Shown here one piece after another: positions 32,901 to 45,400 of a stretch of DNA of 64,000 bases; positions within the stretch are counted from its first letter, which is position 1; each line of letters opens with the position of its first letter. The notes under the pieces were generated by a model. That model was not told the DNA's origin, did no database searches, and saw only the letters and a list, made by a program, of their open reading frames with translations. Position numbers and translations under genes: made by a program. Source of the stretch: Saccharothrix sp. (GTDB lineage: Bacteria > Actinomycetota > Actinomycetes > Mycobacteriales > Pseudonocardiaceae); the NCBI RefSeq assembly GCF_031180885.1, contig NZ_JAPSLK010000010.1, positions 79,783 through 143,782 on the forward strand. Direction: 5' to 3'.

Positions 32901-35900
32901 GCCGGACGACCTGTGGCGCCTGGTCGCCGAGGGCCGTGACGCGATCGGCCCGTTCCCGACCGACCGCGGCTGGTCGGGCGACCTCTACCACCCCGACCCG
33001 GACCGCTCCGGCACCAGCTACGTGCGCGAGGGCGGCTTCCTGGCCGGCGCCGGCGAGTTCGACCCGGCGTTCTTCGGCATCTCGCCGCGCGAGGCCCTGG
33101 CCATGGACCCGCAGCAGCGGCTGCTGCTCCAGACCGCGTGGGAGGCCGTCGAACGGGCGGGCATCGACCCGGAGTCGTTGCGCGGCAGCCGGACCGGCGT
33201 GTTCGTGGGCGGCACGGCGGCCGACTACGGACCGCGCATGCACGAGGCGTCCGACCAGGCCGAAGGGCACGTGCTGACCGGCGCGACGCCGAGCGTGATG
33301 TCCGGCCGCATCGCCTACCAGCTCGGCCTGGTCGGGCCCGCGCTCACGGTGGACACGGCGTGCTCGTCGTCCCTGGTCGCCCTGCACCTCGCGGTGCGGT
33401 CGCTGCGCAGCGGCGAGTCGAGCGCGGCGATCGCGGGCGGCGTCACGGTCATGGCCACGCCCGGCATGTTCCTGGAGTTCTCCCGCCAGCACGGCCTCGC
33501 CGCCGACGCGCGCTGCAAGTCGTTCGCCGCCGACGCGGACGGCACGGCGTGGGCGGAAGGCGTCGGCATGGTGGTGCTCGAACGCCTCTCCGACGCCCGC
33601 CGCAACGGTCACCGCGTGCTGGCCGTCATCCGGGGCAGCGCGATCAACTCCGACGGCGCGTCCAACGGCCTGACCGCGCCGAACGGCCGCTCGCAGCAGC
33701 AGGTCATCCGCCAGGCGCTCGCCGACGCCGGGCTGGAGCCGAAGGACGTCGACCTGGTCGAGGCGCACGGCACCGGCACGTCGTTGGGCGACCCGATCGA
33801 GGCCGAGGCCATCCTCGCCACCTACGGCCGGGACCGCGACGAGCCGCTGTGGCTGGGTTCGCTCAAGTCCAACATCGGCCACGCGCAGGCGGCGGCCGGT
33901 GTGGGCGGCGTGATCAAGCTGGTCGAGGCGATGCGGCACGGTGTCATGCCGCGCACCCTGCACGTCGGCGCGCCCACGCCGAAGGTCGACTGGACCAAGG
34001 GCAAGGTCGAGCTGCTCACCGAGGCCCGGGAGTGGCCCGCCGACCGTCCCCGGCGGGCGGGCATCTCCTCGTTCGGCATCAGCGGCACCAACGCGCACCT
34101 CGTGCTGGAGCAGGGCGACGTCCGCGAGCCGACGCGCGCGGAGGTGACCACGCCCGTGCCGTGGATCTCCAGCGGCCGGGACGCCGAAGCCGCCCTCGCC
34201 GTCCTGGACCGGGTCCGGGGCCGCGCGGACATCGCCGAAGTGGCCCGCACGCTGGCCGGACGCACCCGCTTCGACCACCGGGCCGTGCTCGTGGGCGTCA
34301 CGCCGAAGGACTTCGCGAGCGCCGCGCCGCTCACCGGCCGCGCGGTCCCGGACGGCCGCACGGCGGTGCTGTTCACCGGCCAGGGCGCGCAACGCGCGGG
34401 CATGGGACGTGAGCTGTACGAGGCGTTCCCGGTGTTCGCCCGCGCTTTGGACGAGGTCGCCGACGCCTTCGCGCCGCACCTGGACGTGCCGCTGAAGGAG
34501 CTGATGTTCGGCGACCGCCCGGAGCTGCACGAGACCCGCTACACCCAGCCCGCCCTGTTCGCCTTCGAGACCGCGCTGTTCCGACTGGCCGAGCACCACG
34601 GCCTCACCCCCGACCTGGTCGCCGGCCACTCCATCGGCGAACTCGTCGCCGCCCACGTCGCGGGCGTGCTCACGCTCGACGACGCGGCCGAGCTCGTCAC
34701 CGCACGCGGCCGGCTCATGCAGTCGGCCCGGCCCGGCGGCGTGATGATCTCCGTGCAGGCCACCGAAGCCGAGCTCGGCGAGCTGCCCGAGGGCGTGGCG
34801 CTCGCGGCCGTCAACAGCCCCACCTCGCTGGTGCTGGCGGGTGACGAGGACGCCGTCACGTCGTTCGCGAGCCGGTTCCCGCGCGCCCGCAAGCTCCAGG
34901 TCAGCCACGCGTTCCACTCGCCGTACATGGACGACGTGCTGGACGAGTTCCGCGCGGTCGCCGTGACGGTCACCCACCACGACCCGCGCATCCCGGTCAT
35001 CTCCACCGTGACCGGCGCGCCGCTGGCGGCCGACGCCGACCACTGGGCGCGCCAGATCCGCGGCACGGTGCGCTTCCTGGACGCCGTCCGCGCGCTGGAG
35101 CAGCACGGCGCCACGGTGTTCGTGGAGGTCGGCCCGGACGCGGTGCTCGCGCCGCTCGCCCAGGCCGCCGGCGTCACGGCGGTGTCGCTGGGACGGGCCG
35201 GTCGGCCGGAGCCGGCGACCGCGGTGTGGGGCCTGGCGCACGCGCACACCCACGGCGCGCCGCTGGACGTGGCGTCGTTCGTGCCGGGCGCGGACCGCGC
35301 CGACGACGTGCCGACCTACCCGTTCCGCCGCGACCACTACTGGCTGACCGACCGGCCCCGCGCCACCGGCCTGGTCACCACCGCGGTCGAGCTGGCCGAG
35401 CGGGACGAGGTGGTGCTCACCGGCGAGGTGTCGCTCACCGCGCAGCCGTGGCTGGCCGGTCACGTCGTCAACGGCTCGGTGCTGGTGCCCGGCACGGCGT
35501 TCCTGGAGCTGGCGCTGGCGGCGGGGGAGCGCGTCGGCCTGCCGCGCGTCGAGGACCTGACCCTGGAGACGCCGCTCGTCGTGCCGGCCACCGGCTCGGT
35601 GCCGGTGCAGGTCACCGTGCGGGAAGGCCGGTTCACCGTCCACTCGCGCCAGGACACCTGGCAGCGGCACGCGTCCGGCACGCTCACCGAGGCCGTGACC
35701 ACCGCGGAGCCGTTCCCGTGGCCCCCGGAGGCCGACGAGGAACCCGTCGACGACGCTTACGACCGCCTGGCCGCCCTCGGCTACGACTACGGCGACCCGT
35801 TCCGCGGCCTGCGCGCGATGTGGCGTGACGGCGACACGATCTACGCCGAGGTCGCTATCACCGCGCCCGCCAAGGGCTTCGCGGTCCACCCGGCGCTGCT

Positions 35901-38900
35901 GGACGCCGTGCTGCACCCGCTGGTGCTCGAACCGGCAGGCGTTGGCCGGATCAGGCTGCCGTTCGCGTGGAGCGGGGTGGAGCTGAACGCCGAGGGCGCG
36001 ACCGGGCTGAGGGTCCGCATCACGCCCAGCGGCGGCGACACGTTCGCCGTGGACGTGGCCGACACCGCGGGCGTGCCGTTGGGGCGCATCGACGGCATCA
36101 CGTTGCGGGCCGTCGCCAAGAACGCCCTCGCGGGCAGCTCGACGTTCGCCCTGACCTGGACCGAGGCCGAGGGCGAGGAGCCGGTGGGCGACCTGGTGGT
36201 CGTGCCGCCCGCCGAGACCGAGGACCCGCGCGTGGCCGTGCGCCGCGCCCTGCGGTTGGTGAAGGACTGGCTCGCGGAGGAGCACGACCCGGGCGACCGG
36301 CTGGTGTTCCACACCCGCCGCGCGATCGCCGCCGAGCCGGACGAGCCGGTGGACGACCTGGCCAACGCCGCCGTGTGGGGCCTGGTGCGCGTCGTGCAGT
36401 CCGAGCACCCCGACCGGGTGGTCGTGGTGGACGCCGACGACGTCGACGCGGTGCACGCCGCCGTGGCGACCGGTGAGCCGCAGGTCGCGGTGCGGGGCCG
36501 CCGGTTCCTCGTGCCGCGCCTGACCCGGACCGGGCTGGGCGAGCCCGTGCGGCTGCACGGCACCGTGCTCGTCACCGGCGGCACGGGCGGGCTGGGCGCG
36601 CTGGTCGCCCGCCACCTGCACGCCCACCACGGCGTGCGCGACCTGCTGCTGGTCAGCAGGCGCGGCCTGGACGCGCCCGGCGCGCGGGAACTGGCCGAGG
36701 AACTGGGCGCGCGGGTGGCCGCGGTGGACGTGGCCGATCGCGACGCGCTGGCGGAGCTGCTGGCCGGCGAGCGGATCACCGCGGTCGTCCACGCGGCCGG
36801 CGTGCTGGACGACGCGACCACGACGGCGTTGACCGACGACCAGGTGGACCGGGTCCTCGCGCCCAAGGCGCTCGCGGCCCGCCACCTGCACGAGCTGGTG
36901 GGCGAGGTCGAGGCGTTCGTGCTGTTCTCCTCGATCTCCGGCGTGCTCGGCACGGCGGGCCAGGGCAACTACGCTGCCGCGAACACCTACCTGGACGCCC
37001 TGGCCGCCCACCGCCGCGCGCAGGGCCTGCCCGCCGTGTCGCTCGCATGGGGCCTGTGGGACGCGGGCATGGGCGAAACGCTCGGCGAGACCGACCTGGC
37101 GCGCTGGGCACGTGCCGGTGTCGCGCCGCTCGACCCCGAGCGCGGCTTGGCCCTGCTCGACCGCGCGCTGGCGGGTGACGCGGGTCTGCTCGTGCCCGCC
37201 GCACTGGAACCGTCCCGGGTGGACGGTGACGTGCCGCCGCCGTTGCGCGGCCTGGTGAAGCGGCGCGTGGCCAAGACCGCGTCGACCGCGTTGACCGAGG
37301 CGAACGCGCTGGACCTGGTGCGCTCGCTGGCCGCCGCCGCGCTCGGCCACGCCGACGGCGCGGCGGTGGACCCCGAGAAGGCGTTCCGGGACCAGGGCTT
37401 CGACTCGCTCGCGGGTGTCGACCTGCGCAACCGGCTGGTCGCGGCCACCGGCCGCAAGCTGCCCACGACGCTGGTCTTCGACCACCCGACGCCGACCGCG
37501 CTGGCCGCGTACCTGGTGGCGGGCAACCGGAAGGCGGAGACGAAGGTCGCCGCGCGCGCCGAGGAGCCGATCGCGATCGTCGGCATGGCGTGCCGCTTCC
37601 CCGGCGGCGTGCGGTCGCCGGAGGACCTGTGGCGGCTGGTCGCGCAGGGCCGGGACGCGATCTCGGAGTTCCCGACCAACCGCGGCTGGGACGTGGACGC
37701 GCTGTACGACCCGGACCCGGAGAAGCTCGGCACGACCTACACCCGGCACGGCGGGTTCCTGCACGACGCCGACCTGTTCGACGCCGAGTTCTTCGGCATG
37801 TCGCCGCGCGAGGCGCTGGCCACCGACCCGCAGCAGCGGCTGCTGCTGGAGACGGCGTGGGAGGCGTTCGAGGACGCGGGGATCGACCCGACGACCCTGC
37901 GCGGCAGCCGGTCGGGCGTGTTCACCGGCGTGATGTACGACGACTACGCCTCACGCCTGCCCGAGACGCCCGACGAGGTCGAGGGCTTCCTGCTGGCGGG
38001 CAACACCTCCAGCGTGATCTCCGGCCGCCTGGCCTACACCTACGGCCTGGAGGGCCCCGCGATCACGGTCGACACGGCGTGCTCGTCGTCGCTGGTCGCG
38101 CTGCACCTGGCGGCGCAGGCGCTGCGCAACGGCGAGTGCGACCTGGCCCTGGCGGGCGGCGTCACGGTCATGGCCGGGCCCAGCACGTTCATCGAGTTCT
38201 CCCGCCAGCGCGGGCTGTCCGCGGACGGGCGCTGCAAGTCGTTCTCCGCCGACGCGGACGGCACCGGCTGGTCCGAGGGCGTGGGCCTGCTGGTGGTCGA
38301 GCGGCTCTCCGACGCGCGCAAGCGCGGCCACCGCGTGCTGGCCGTGGTGCGCGGCTCGGCGGTGAACTCCGACGGCGCGTCCAACGGCCTCACCGCGCCC
38401 AACGGGCCGTCCCAGGAACGGGTGATCCGGGCGGCGCTCGCCGCCGCCCGGCTGTCGCCGTCCGACGTCGACCTGGTCGAGGCGCACGGCACCGGCACCA
38501 GGCTCGGCGACCCGATCGAGGCGCAGGCCCTGCTGGCCACCTACGGCCAGGACCGCGACGAGCCGCTGTGGCTGGGCTCGCTGAAGTCCAACATCGGCCA
38601 CGCGCAGGCGGCGGCCGGTGTCGGCGGGATCATCAAGGTGGTGCAGGCGATGCGGCACGGCGTCATGCCGCGCACCCTGCACGTCGGCGAGCCGTCGCCG
38701 CACGTCGACTGGTCGTCCGGCGCGGTGGAGCTGCTGACCGAGCCGCGCGAGTGGCCCGCGGGCCGTCCGCGTCGCGCGGCGGTGTCGTCGTTCGGCATCA
38801 GCGGCACCAACGCCCACGTCGTGCTCGAACAGGCCCCGGAGCCCGCGCCGAGCCGGCGCGTGACGCCGGAGGTGGTGCCGTGGGTGCTGTCGGCGCGGGA

Positions 38901-41900
38901 CGACGAGGCGTTGCGCGCCCAGGCCGCCGCCCTGCACGCCGCCCTGGCCGAGCACCCCGACCTGGACCCGGCCGACGTCGGCCTCACCCTGTCCCGCCGG
39001 GCGCTGCTGGACCGCCGCGCGGTGGTCTTCGGCCGTGACGCCCTGCTCGGCGACCTCGTCATCGGGGACGGCGAGGGGCGTGGCAAGACCGCGTTCCTGT
39101 TCACCGGGCAGGGCAGCCAGCGGGTCGGCATGGGACGCGAGCTGTACGAGTCGTCGCCGGTGTTCCGGCGGGCGCTGGACGACATCTGCGCCCACCTGGA
39201 CCCGGTGCTGGACCGCCCGCTGCGGGCGGTGCTGTTCGCCGAGCCGGACTCCGCGGACTCGGCGCTGCTCGGCCAGACCGCGTTCACCCAGGCCGCGCTG
39301 TTCGCCGTGGAGGTCGCGCTGTACCGGTTCGCGGAGCACCACGGCGTGCGCCCGGACTACCTGTTCGGCCACTCGGTCGGCGAGGTGGCCGCCGCGCACG
39401 TGGCCGGCGTGCTGGACCTGGCCGACGCCTGCACGCTGGTCGCTGCGCGCGGCCGGGCCATGCAGTCGGCGCGCGACGACGGCGCGATGGCCGCGATCGA
39501 GGCGACCGAGGGGGAGGTGCGGGCGTCGCTGAGCGGCGTGCTGGCGGTGGCCGCGCTGAACGCGCCCCGCTCGACCGTCGTGTCCGGTGACGAGGCCGCG
39601 GTGGCGCGGGTGGTCGAGGAGTGGTCGGCCAAGGGGCGCCGCACGCGCAGGCTGCCGGTGAGCCACGCGTTCCACTCGCCGCACATGGACGAGGTGCTGG
39701 ACGCGTTCCGCGCCGACCTGGCCGACGTGGTGTTCCGCGAGCCGTCGATCGCCGTGGTCTCGGACGTCACCGGCGAGGTGGCGACAGTCGAGCAGCTTCG
39801 GTCGCCGGAGTACTGGGTGCGCCACATCCGGGAAGCCGTGCGGTTCCTGGACGGCGTGCGGACGCTGGAACGGCTCGGCGTCACGGAGTTCGTCGAGCTG
39901 GGCCCGGACGGTGTGCTGACCGCGTTGACCCGGCAGTGCCTGGAGCGGGAACCGGGTTCGGCGGTGACGTTGCTGCGCGCCGGGCGGCCGGAGCTGGAGC
40001 ACGCGCTGTCGGCGCTGGGCGTCCTGCACACCCGCGGCGTCCCGGTGACGTGGGACTTCGGCGACGCGCGGCCGGTGACGCTGCCGACGTACCGGTTCCG
40101 GGGCCGCCGGTACTGGCTGGACGCGCCGCGCACCACGCGGTCGGCGGGCGCGCTGGGCCTGTCCGATCCCCGGCACCCGCTGCTCGGCGCGGCGGTGGAG
40201 CTGAGCGGTGGCGACACCGTCGTGCTGACCGGGCGGTTGTCGGGCAGCGGCTGGCTGGCCGACCACCGGGTGCGCGACGACGTGCTGCTGCCGGGCACGG
40301 CGTTCGCGGAGCTGGCGCTCGCGGCCGGCGCGTACACGGGCTACCCGCACCTGGCCGAGCTGACCTTGTCGGCGCCACTGGTGCTCGGCAGCGCCGAGCT
40401 GCAGGTCGCGGTCGGCGCGCCGGAGGCCGGGCGGCGCCCCGTCACGATCCACTCGCGGCCGGACGCGGACTCGCCGTGGGAGCAGCACGCGACCGGCGTG
40501 CTGAACGAGGAGGTGCCCGCGGCCGGCGAGTTCTCCTGGCCGACCGACGGCACGCCGGTCGACCTGGACGGCGTCTACGAGCGGTTGGCGCTGCACGGCT
40601 ACCACTACGGGCCCGCGTTCCAGGGGCTGAAGGCGTTGTGGCAGGACGGCGACCACCTGGTCGCCGAGCTGGCGCCGCAGGACGGTGACGGGTTCCTGGT
40701 GCACCCGGCCGTGCTCGACGCCGCCCTGCACGCCCTGCTGCCCGGCGTCGCGGACGACGACGCGCCCGCCGTGCTGCCGTTCGCGTGGAGCGGAATCACG
40801 GTGCACTCCACCGCGCCGGCCGTTCGCGCGAGGTTGACCCGGACCGGCTCGTCGGTGTCGCTGGTGCTGGCCGACGCGGCGGGGCGACCGGTGCTGACGG
40901 TGGACGAGCTGGCGTTGCGGCCCTTGGGCGGACGGGTGGCCCCGGCCGGGCTGCACGCGCTGACCTGGCGCGAGGTGAGCGTGCCGGGCGGCCTGCCGCC
41001 GCACGGCCTGACCGTGCACCGGGTGCCGGAGCTGGGCGCGCGTGAGGCGGTCCACCACACGCTCGACGTGCTGCGCCGGGCGGACGGCCCGCTCGCGGTC
41101 GTGGTGCGGGACGGGGTGGAGCACGCGGCCGTGCGCGGTCTGGTGCGCAGCGCGCAGGCCGAGCAGCCGGGCCGCTTCGTGCTGGTCACCGCGGACGCCG
41201 ACGACTTGGTGGACACCGCGTTGCGGTTGGGCGAGCCGGAGGTCGCGGTGCGCGGCGGTGAGGTGCTGGTGCCCCGCCTGGCCCGCACGCCGTCGGCCGA
41301 CCGGCCGGTGGACTGGGGTGACGGTCCGGTGCTGATCACCGGCGCGACCGGCGCGCTGGGCGCGATCCTGGCCCGGCACCTGGTCATCAACCACGGCGTG
41401 AAGGAACTGGTGCTGCTGAGCAGGCGCGGCCCGGACGCGCCGGGCGCGGACCGCCTGGTCGCCGAGCTGGACGCGGTGGTGCACCTGGTGGCGTGCGACG
41501 CGGCCGACCGCGACGCGGTGGCCGCGGTGCTGGCGCGGTACCGGCCGACGGCGGTCGTGCACACCGCGGGCGTGGTCGAGGACGGCACGCTCGCCGGGCT
41601 CACCGCCGAGCAGGTGGACCGGGTGCTGCGGCCCAAGGTCGACGCGGCGTGGAACCTGCACGAGCTGGCCGGTGACGTGTCGGCGTTCGTGCTGTACTCG
41701 TCGGTCGCGGGCCTGCTCGGCACCGCGGGCCAGGCCAACTACGCGGCGGGCAACAGCTACCTGGACGCGTTGGCCGAGCACCGGCACGCGGCCGGCCTGC
41801 CCGCGACCTCGCTGGCCTGGGGCTTGTGGGAGACCGAGAGCGAGCTGTCCGGCGGTCTGTCCGAAGTGGACCTGCGGCGGCTGGCCCGGTCCGGGCTGCA

Positions 41901-42489
41901 GCCGCTGGGCGCGGACGAGGCGATGGAGCTGTTCGACGCGGCCCTCGCGCACGGCGCGCCGGTGCTCGCGGTGACCCGGTTCGACCAGGCGGCGCTGAAG
42001 GGCCGGGACGACCTGCCCGCCGTGCTGCGGGACCTGGTCCGCGTCCGCCGGACAGCCGTCCCGGCCGCGAGGACGCCCGAGACGACCGACCTGCCGACGT
42101 TGGTGCGCCTGCAGGTCGCGGCCGTGCTGGGGCACGACGACCCGGACGCGGTCGACCCCCGGCGGGCGTTCACCGAGCTGGGCTTCGACTCGCTGACCGC
42201 CGTCGAGCTGCGCAACCGGCTCGGCGCGGCCACCGGGCTGACGCTGCCGACGACGGTCGTGTTCGACCACCCGAGCCCGGACGCGCTGGCCGGGTACCTG
42301 CGGTCGCTGACGTCGGCCGACGAGGAATCGCTGGTGGACCGCGTGGCAGCGGCGGTGCGCGCGGGCGAGCTGGACGACACCGCGCTGGCCCGGCTGCGCG
42401 CCCTGCTCGGCGCGGGCCCCGCACTGGACCCCGACCTCGACTCCGCTGACGACGACGCGTTGTTCGCGCTGGTCGACGAGCTGGACTAG
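29968..42489 (+). CDS. Type I PKS: KSQ-AT-ACP loading, modules 1 and 2 (KS-AT-DH-KR-ACP each)
   Basis: This 4173-residue synthase begins with a loading module. Its KS has DTAQSSS (Q170 for Cys, a decarboxylating KSQ), then AT (S627, GHSIGE, HAFH: malonyl) and ACP (S907). Acetyl is the starter. Module 1 has KS C1132, AT S1555 (malonyl), DH (H1832 in [10 protein letters not shown]), KR (Y2335; GVLDD, B-type) and ACP S2480. Module 2 has KS C2705, AT S3136 (malonyl), DH (H3433, [10 protein letters not shown] with Asp for the usual Gly), KR (Y3925; VED, B-type) and ACP S4075. No ER is present. Both modules should add C=C units. The DH1 second motif is YGDPF rather than YGPxF, so its activity is likely but not certain. 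The C-terminal acidic tail is a docking domain. The ATG at 29968 follows GAAGGG. Confidence 0.95.
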   Translation: MTNLDDTVAVVGVSCRLPRAADPAAFWRLLRDGRDAVTEVPADRWETLSPETKAVRGARYGAFLDAVGDFDAGFFGISPREAAATDPQQRLVLELAWEALEDAGIVPGSLAGTAASVFVGSLRDDYAGLVLGRGAITQHTNTGTHRGIIANRVSYALDLRGPSVVVDTAQSSSLVAVHLAAESVRSGESPLALAAGVNLNILAEGALGADRFGGLSPDGRCFTFDARANGYVRGEGAAVLVLKPLRAALADGDDVYAVIRGSAVNNDGATPGLTVPRPAAQAAVVRAAQRRAGVDAEVVQYVELHGTGTPVGDPIEAAGLGEVFAGRSEPLPVGSVKTNIGHLEGAAGIVGLLKSVLAIRHRELPASLNFTTPNPELRLDERNLTVHTGRGSWPHPDRPLVAGVSSFGMGGTNCHVVVSEPPAVAAADAPTVTSAGSAGAGSVPGGGSAAGAEAAGDGARFAVVPVSGRTPEALRAHAALIRGTEGEPRDLGWSLATTRTSFEHRAVVVASDRDSLDAGLDAIATGVPAPHVVSGTVGDGTLGVVFTGQGAQRAGMGAQLHRAFPVFAEAFDEVCAHLDPGLRDVIASGDGLDDTAWTQPALFAVEVAAYRLAESWGLTPRVVLGHSIGEIAAAHVAGILSLPDACALVSARGRLMSALPPGGAMVAVEAAEDELDLPDGVALAAVNGPRSVVLSGREDAVLAYARGLGRRTKQLTVSHAFHSPLMDPMLDEFRDVVRGLTFHEPVIPVVSTVRPDADLTDPEHWVRQVREPVRFLQAVRALDVTTLVEAGPDGVCSAMAAEAGVRAFPMMRKGHDEVTTALTAFAAAHARGVAVDWSALHVGRRIKLPTYPFQRERHWLDERAEPVVVERSADVSRLVLHHVAAVLGTEPGKVDARRPFRDLGFDSLMGVELRENLAAATGRDLPTGLLFEHPTPQAVIACLRRDDVTEETFERLEQDDEPIAIVGMACRFPGGVESPDDLWRLVAEGRDAIGPFPTDRGWSGDLYHPDPDRSGTSYVREGGFLAGAGEFDPAFFGISPREALAMDPQQRLLLQTAWEAVERAGIDPESLRGSRTGVFVGGTAADYGPRMHEASDQAEGHVLTGATPSVMSGRIAYQLGLVGPALTVDTACSSSLVALHLAVRSLRSGESSAAIAGGVTVMATPGMFLEFSRQHGLAADARCKSFAADADGTAWAEGVGMVVLERLSDARRNGHRVLAVIRGSAINSDGASNGLTAPNGRSQQQVIRQALADAGLEPKDVDLVEAHGTGTSLGDPIEAEAILATYGRDRDEPLWLGSLKSNIGHAQAAAGVGGVIKLVEAMRHGVMPRTLHVGAPTPKVDWTKGKVELLTEAREWPADRPRRAGISSFGISGTNAHLVLEQGDVREPTRAEVTTPVPWISSGRDAEAALAVLDRVRGRADIAEVARTLAGRTRFDHRAVLVGVTPKDFASAAPLTGRAVPDGRTAVLFTGQGAQRAGMGRELYEAFPVFARALDEVADAFAPHLDVPLKELMFGDRPELHETRYTQPALFAFETALFRLAEHHGLTPDLVAGHSIGELVAAHVAGVLTLDDAAELVTARGRLMQSARPGGVMISVQATEAELGELPEGVALAAVNSPTSLVLAGDEDAVTSFASRFPRARKLQVSHAFHSPYMDDVLDEFRAVAVTVTHHDPRIPVISTVTGAPLAADADHWARQIRGTVRFLDAVRALEQHGATVFVEVGPDAVLAPLAQAAGVTAVSLGRAGRPEPATAVWGLAHAHTHGAPLDVASFVPGADRADDVPTYPFRRDHYWLTDRPRATGLVTTAVELAERDEVVLTGEVSLTAQPWLAGHVVNGSVLVPGTAFLELALAAGERVGLPRVEDLTLETPLVVPATGSVPVQVTVREGRFTVHSRQDTWQRHASGTLTEAVTTAEPFPWPPEADEEPVDDAYDRLAALGYDYGDPFRGLRAMWRDGDTIYAEVAITAPAKGFAVHPALLDAVLHPLVLEPAGVGRIRLPFAWSGVELNAEGATGLRVRITPSGGDTFAVDVADTAGVPLGRIDGITLRAVAKNALAGSSTFALTWTEAEGEEPVGDLVVVPPAETEDPRVAVRRALRLVKDWLAEEHDPGDRLVFHTRRAIAAEPDEPVDDLANAAVWGLVRVVQSEHPDRVVVVDADDVDAVHAAVATGEPQVAVRGRRFLVPRLTRTGLGEPVRLHGTVLVTGGTGGLGALVARHLHAHHGVRDLLLVSRRGLDAPGARELAEELGARVAAVDVADRDALAELLAGERITAVVHAAGVLDDATTTALTDDQVDRVLAPKALAARHLHELVGEVEAFVLFSSISGVLGTAGQGNYAAANTYLDALAAHRRAQGLPAVSLAWGLWDAGMGETLGETDLARWARAGVAPLDPERGLALLDRALAGDAGLLVPAALEPSRVDGDVPPPLRGLVKRRVAKTASTALTEANALDLVRSLAAAALGHADGAAVDPEKAFRDQGFDSLAGVDLRNRLVAATGRKLPTTLVFDHPTPTALAAYLVAGNRKAETKVAARAEEPIAIVGMACRFPGGVRSPEDLWRLVAQGRDAISEFPTNRGWDVDALYDPDPEKLGTTYTRHGGFLHDADLFDAEFFGMSPREALATDPQQRLLLETAWEAFEDAGIDPTTLRGSRSGVFTGVMYDDYASRLPETPDEVEGFLLAGNTSSVISGRLAYTYGLEGPAITVDTACSSSLVALHLAAQALRNGECDLALAGGVTVMAGPSTFIEFSRQRGLSADGRCKSFSADADGTGWSEGVGLLVVERLSDARKRGHRVLAVVRGSAVNSDGASNGLTAPNGPSQERVIRAALAAARLSPSDVDLVEAHGTGTRLGDPIEAQALLATYGQDRDEPLWLGSLKSNIGHAQAAAGVGGIIKVVQAMRHGVMPRTLHVGEPSPHVDWSSGAVELLTEPREWPAGRPRRAAVSSFGISGTNAHVVLEQAPEPAPSRRVTPEVVPWVLSARDDEALRAQAAALHAALAEHPDLDPADVGLTLSRRALLDRRAVVFGRDALLGDLVIGDGEGRGKTAFLFTGQGSQRVGMGRELYESSPVFRRALDDICAHLDPVLDRPLRAVLFAEPDSADSALLGQTAFTQAALFAVEVALYRFAEHHGVRPDYLFGHSVGEVAAAHVAGVLDLADACTLVAARGRAMQSARDDGAMAAIEATEGEVRASLSGVLAVAALNAPRSTVVSGDEAAVARVVEEWSAKGRRTRRLPVSHAFHSPHMDEVLDAFRADLADVVFREPSIAVVSDVTGEVATVEQLRSPEYWVRHIREAVRFLDGVRTLERLGVTEFVELGPDGVLTALTRQCLEREPGSAVTLLRAGRPELEHALSALGVLHTRGVPVTWDFGDARPVTLPTYRFRGRRYWLDAPRTTRSAGALGLSDPRHPLLGAAVELSGGDTVVLTGRLSGSGWLADHRVRDDVLLPGTAFAELALAAGAYTGYPHLAELTLSAPLVLGSAELQVAVGAPEAGRRPVTIHSRPDADSPWEQHATGVLNEEVPAAGEFSWPTDGTPVDLDGVYERLALHGYHYGPAFQGLKALWQDGDHLVAELAPQDGDGFLVHPAVLDAALHALLPGVADDDAPAVLPFAWSGITVHSTAPAVRARLTRTGSSVSLVLADAAGRPVLTVDELALRPLGGRVAPAGLHALTWREVSVPGGLPPHGLTVHRVPELGAREAVHHTLDVLRRADGPLAVVVRDGVEHAAVRGLVRSAQAEQPGRFVLVTADADDLVDTALRLGEPEVAVRGGEVLVPRLARTPSADRPVDWGDGPVLITGATGALGAILARHLVINHGVKELVLLSRRGPDAPGADRLVAELDAVVHLVACDAADRDAVAAVLARYRPTAVVHTAGVVEDGTLAGLTAEQVDRVLRPKVDAAWNLHELAGDVSAFVLYSSVAGLLGTAGQANYAAGNSYLDALAEHRHAAGLPATSLAWGLWETESELSGGLSEVDLRRLARSGLQPLGADEAMELFDAALAHGAPVLAVTRFDQAALKGRDDLPAVLRDLVRVRRTAVPAARTPETTDLPTLVRLQVAAVLGHDDPDAVDPRRAFTELGFDSLTAVELRNRLGAATGLTLPTTVVFDHPSPDALAGYLRSLTSADEESLVDRVAAAVRAGELDDTALARLRALLGAGPALDPDLDSADDDALFALVDELD

Positions 42490-42497
42490 GAGACGAC

Positions 42498-45400
42498 GTG
42501 GCTGACGAGAACAAGCTCCGCGACTACCTCAAGCGGGCCATCGCCGACGCGCGGGACGCCCGCAGGCGGTTGAAGGAGGTCGAGGACCGCGACCACGAGC
42601 CGGTCGCGATCGTCGGCATGGCCTGCCGTTACCCCGGTGGCGTCAGCACGCCCGACGAGCTGTGGCAGCTGGTGGCGGAGGGACGTGACGCGATCACGCC
42701 GTTCCCCACCAACCGCGGCTGGCCCGCCGACCTGCACGACCCCGACCCGGAGCGGGTCGGCCGGTCGACCACGGGCCACGGCGGGTTCCTGCACGACGCC
42801 GACCGGTTCGACGCCGAGTTCTTCGGCCTGTCGCCCCGCGAGGCCCTCGCCGTGGACCCGCAGCAGCGGCTGCTGCTGGAGACCACCTGGGAGACGGTGG
42901 AGGGCGCGGGCATCGACCCGGAGTCGTTGCGCGGCAGCAAGACCGGCGTGTTCGTCGGCGTGATGTACAACGACTACGGCTCGCGACCCAACCTCCCGCC
43001 CGACGACGTGGAGGGCTACCTGTTCAGCGGCAGCGCGGGCAGCATCGCGTCCGGCCGGCTGGCCTACACGTTCGGGCTGGAAGGCCCGACCGTGACCGTG
43101 GACACCGCGTGCTCGTCGTCGCTGGTCGCCGTGCACCTGGCGGCGAACGCGCTGCGCCGGGGCGAGTGCTCGCTGGCGGTGGCGGGCGGCGTCACGGTGA
43201 TGTCGACGCCGACCGCGTTCATCGAGTTCTCCCGGCTGCGCGGGCTCGCGGCGGACGGCCGCTGCAAGTCGTTCTCCGACCGCGCCGACGGCACCGGCTG
43301 GGCCGAGGGCGTCGGCGTGCTGCTGCTGGAACGGCTGTCGGACGCCCGCCGCAACGGCCACCGGGTGCTGGCGGTGATCAGGGGCAGCGCGGTGAACTCC
43401 GACGGCGCGTCCAACGGCCTGACCGCGCCGAACGGACCGGCGCAGGAACGCGTGATCCGCGCGGCCCTGTCGGCGGCCGGCCTGTCGCCGTCGGACGTGG
43501 ACCTGGTGGAGGCGCACGGCACCGGGACGACGTTGGGCGACCCGATCGAGGCGCGCGCGGTGCTCGCCACCTACGGCCGTGACCGCGAGGAGCCGGTGTG
43601 GCTGGGTTCGCTGAAGTCGAACATCGGGCACGCCCAGGCGGCGGCCGGTGTCGGCGGGATCATCAAGGTGGTGCAGGCGATGCGGCACGGCGTGATGCCC
43701 CGCACGCTGCACGTGGACGCGCCGTCGAGCCACGTCGACTGGACGGCGGGCAAGGTCGAGCTGCTGACCGGGGCTCGGCAGTGGCCGCGCGGCGACCGGC
43801 CGCGGCGGGCGGGTGTGTCGTCGTTCGGGTTCGGCGGCACCAACGCGCACGTGGTGGTCGAAGAAGCCACGCCGGCGCTGGTGGACGAGACGCCCGCCGG
43901 CGGTGCCCCGGCGGACGCGGTGTCGGCTCCGGTCGGTGGCGCGGGTTCCGCGGACGACCCGGGCCTGCCGGTGCCGTTCGTGCTGTCCGGTCGCAGTCCG
44001 GAGGCGGTGGCGGAGCAGGCGGAGCGGCTCGCCCGGGCCGGCGCGTCCGGTCGTGACGCGGCGTTCACGTTGGCCTGCCGCACGCCCATGCCGTACCGCG
44101 CGGCGGGGACCGACCTGCGCGACTTCCCGGCCGTGGTGGTCCCGCCGCGGGGCGAGGTGGCGTTCGCGTTCACCGGGCAGGGCGCGCAGCGGGTCCGCAT
44201 GGGCCTGGAACTGGCCGAGGCCCACCCGGTGTTCGCCCGCGCGTTCGCCGAGGTGTGCGAGCACCTGCCCGTGCGCGAGGTCATCGAGTCCGGCGTCGAC
44301 CTCGACCTCACCGGCAACGCGCAGCCCGCGCTGTTCGCGGTCGAGGTGGCCTTGTTCCGGCTGCTGGAGTCGTGGGGCGTGCGCCCGGACTTCCTGGTCG
44401 GCCACTCGATCGGCGAGCTGGCCGCGGCGCACGTGGCCGGCGTGCTGTCGCTCGCCGACGCGGCCGAGCTCGTCGCCGCACGCGGTCGGCTCATGCAGGC
44501 GTTGCCGCCCGGCGGCGCGATGGTCGCGGTCCGGGCCGCCGAGGACGAGCTGGAGCTGCCGGAGGGCGTGGCGATCGCCGCCGTCAACGGGCCGCGCTCG
44601 CTCGTCCTGTCCGGTGCGGAGGACGCCGTCCTCAAGGCCGCCGAAGGGCTGCGCGGCAAGCGGCTCGCGGTCAGCCACGCGTTCCACTCGCCGTCGATGG
44701 AGCCGATGCTGGACGACTTCCGCGAAGTCGCCCGCACCCTGACCTACCACCGGCCGCGGATCACCGTGGTGTCCACCGTGGGCGAGGACGCCGACTGGAC
44801 CGACCCCGAGTACTGGGTGCACCAGGTCCGCGCCACGGTCCGCTTCCACGACGCCCTCACCGCGCTGCGCGACCGCGGTGTGCGCACCCTGGTCGAGCTG
44901 GGCCCGGACGCGGTCCTCTCCGGCCTCACCGCCGCCGCGTTCGACGACGTCACGGCGGTGCCGCTGCTGCGCGCAGGCGTGCCCGAGCCGCTCACCGTCG
45001 CCGCCGCGTTGGCCGAGCTGCACATGCGCGGCGTGGACCCGGACTGGGCCGCGGTGTTCCCCGGCGCGCGCAAGGTGCCGCTGCCGACCTACGCGTTCCA
45101 GCGCAAGCGGTACTGGCTCACGCCGTCGGCGAGCGGTGACGTGTCGGCGGCCGGCCTCACGTCCTCCGGGCACCCGCTGCTCGGCGCGACGGTCGAGCTG
45201 CCCGACGGCGCCACCGTGCGGACCGGCAAGCTGTCCCTGGCCACCCACCCGTGGTTGGGCGAGCACCGCGTGCACGGCACCGCCGTCGTGCCCGGCACGG
45301 CACTGGTCGAGCTGGCCGGCGACGTCGCCGAGCTGACCGTCACCTCCCCGCTGGTCGTCCCGGACACCGGCGCGGTGACCGTCCAGGTCGTGCGCACCGC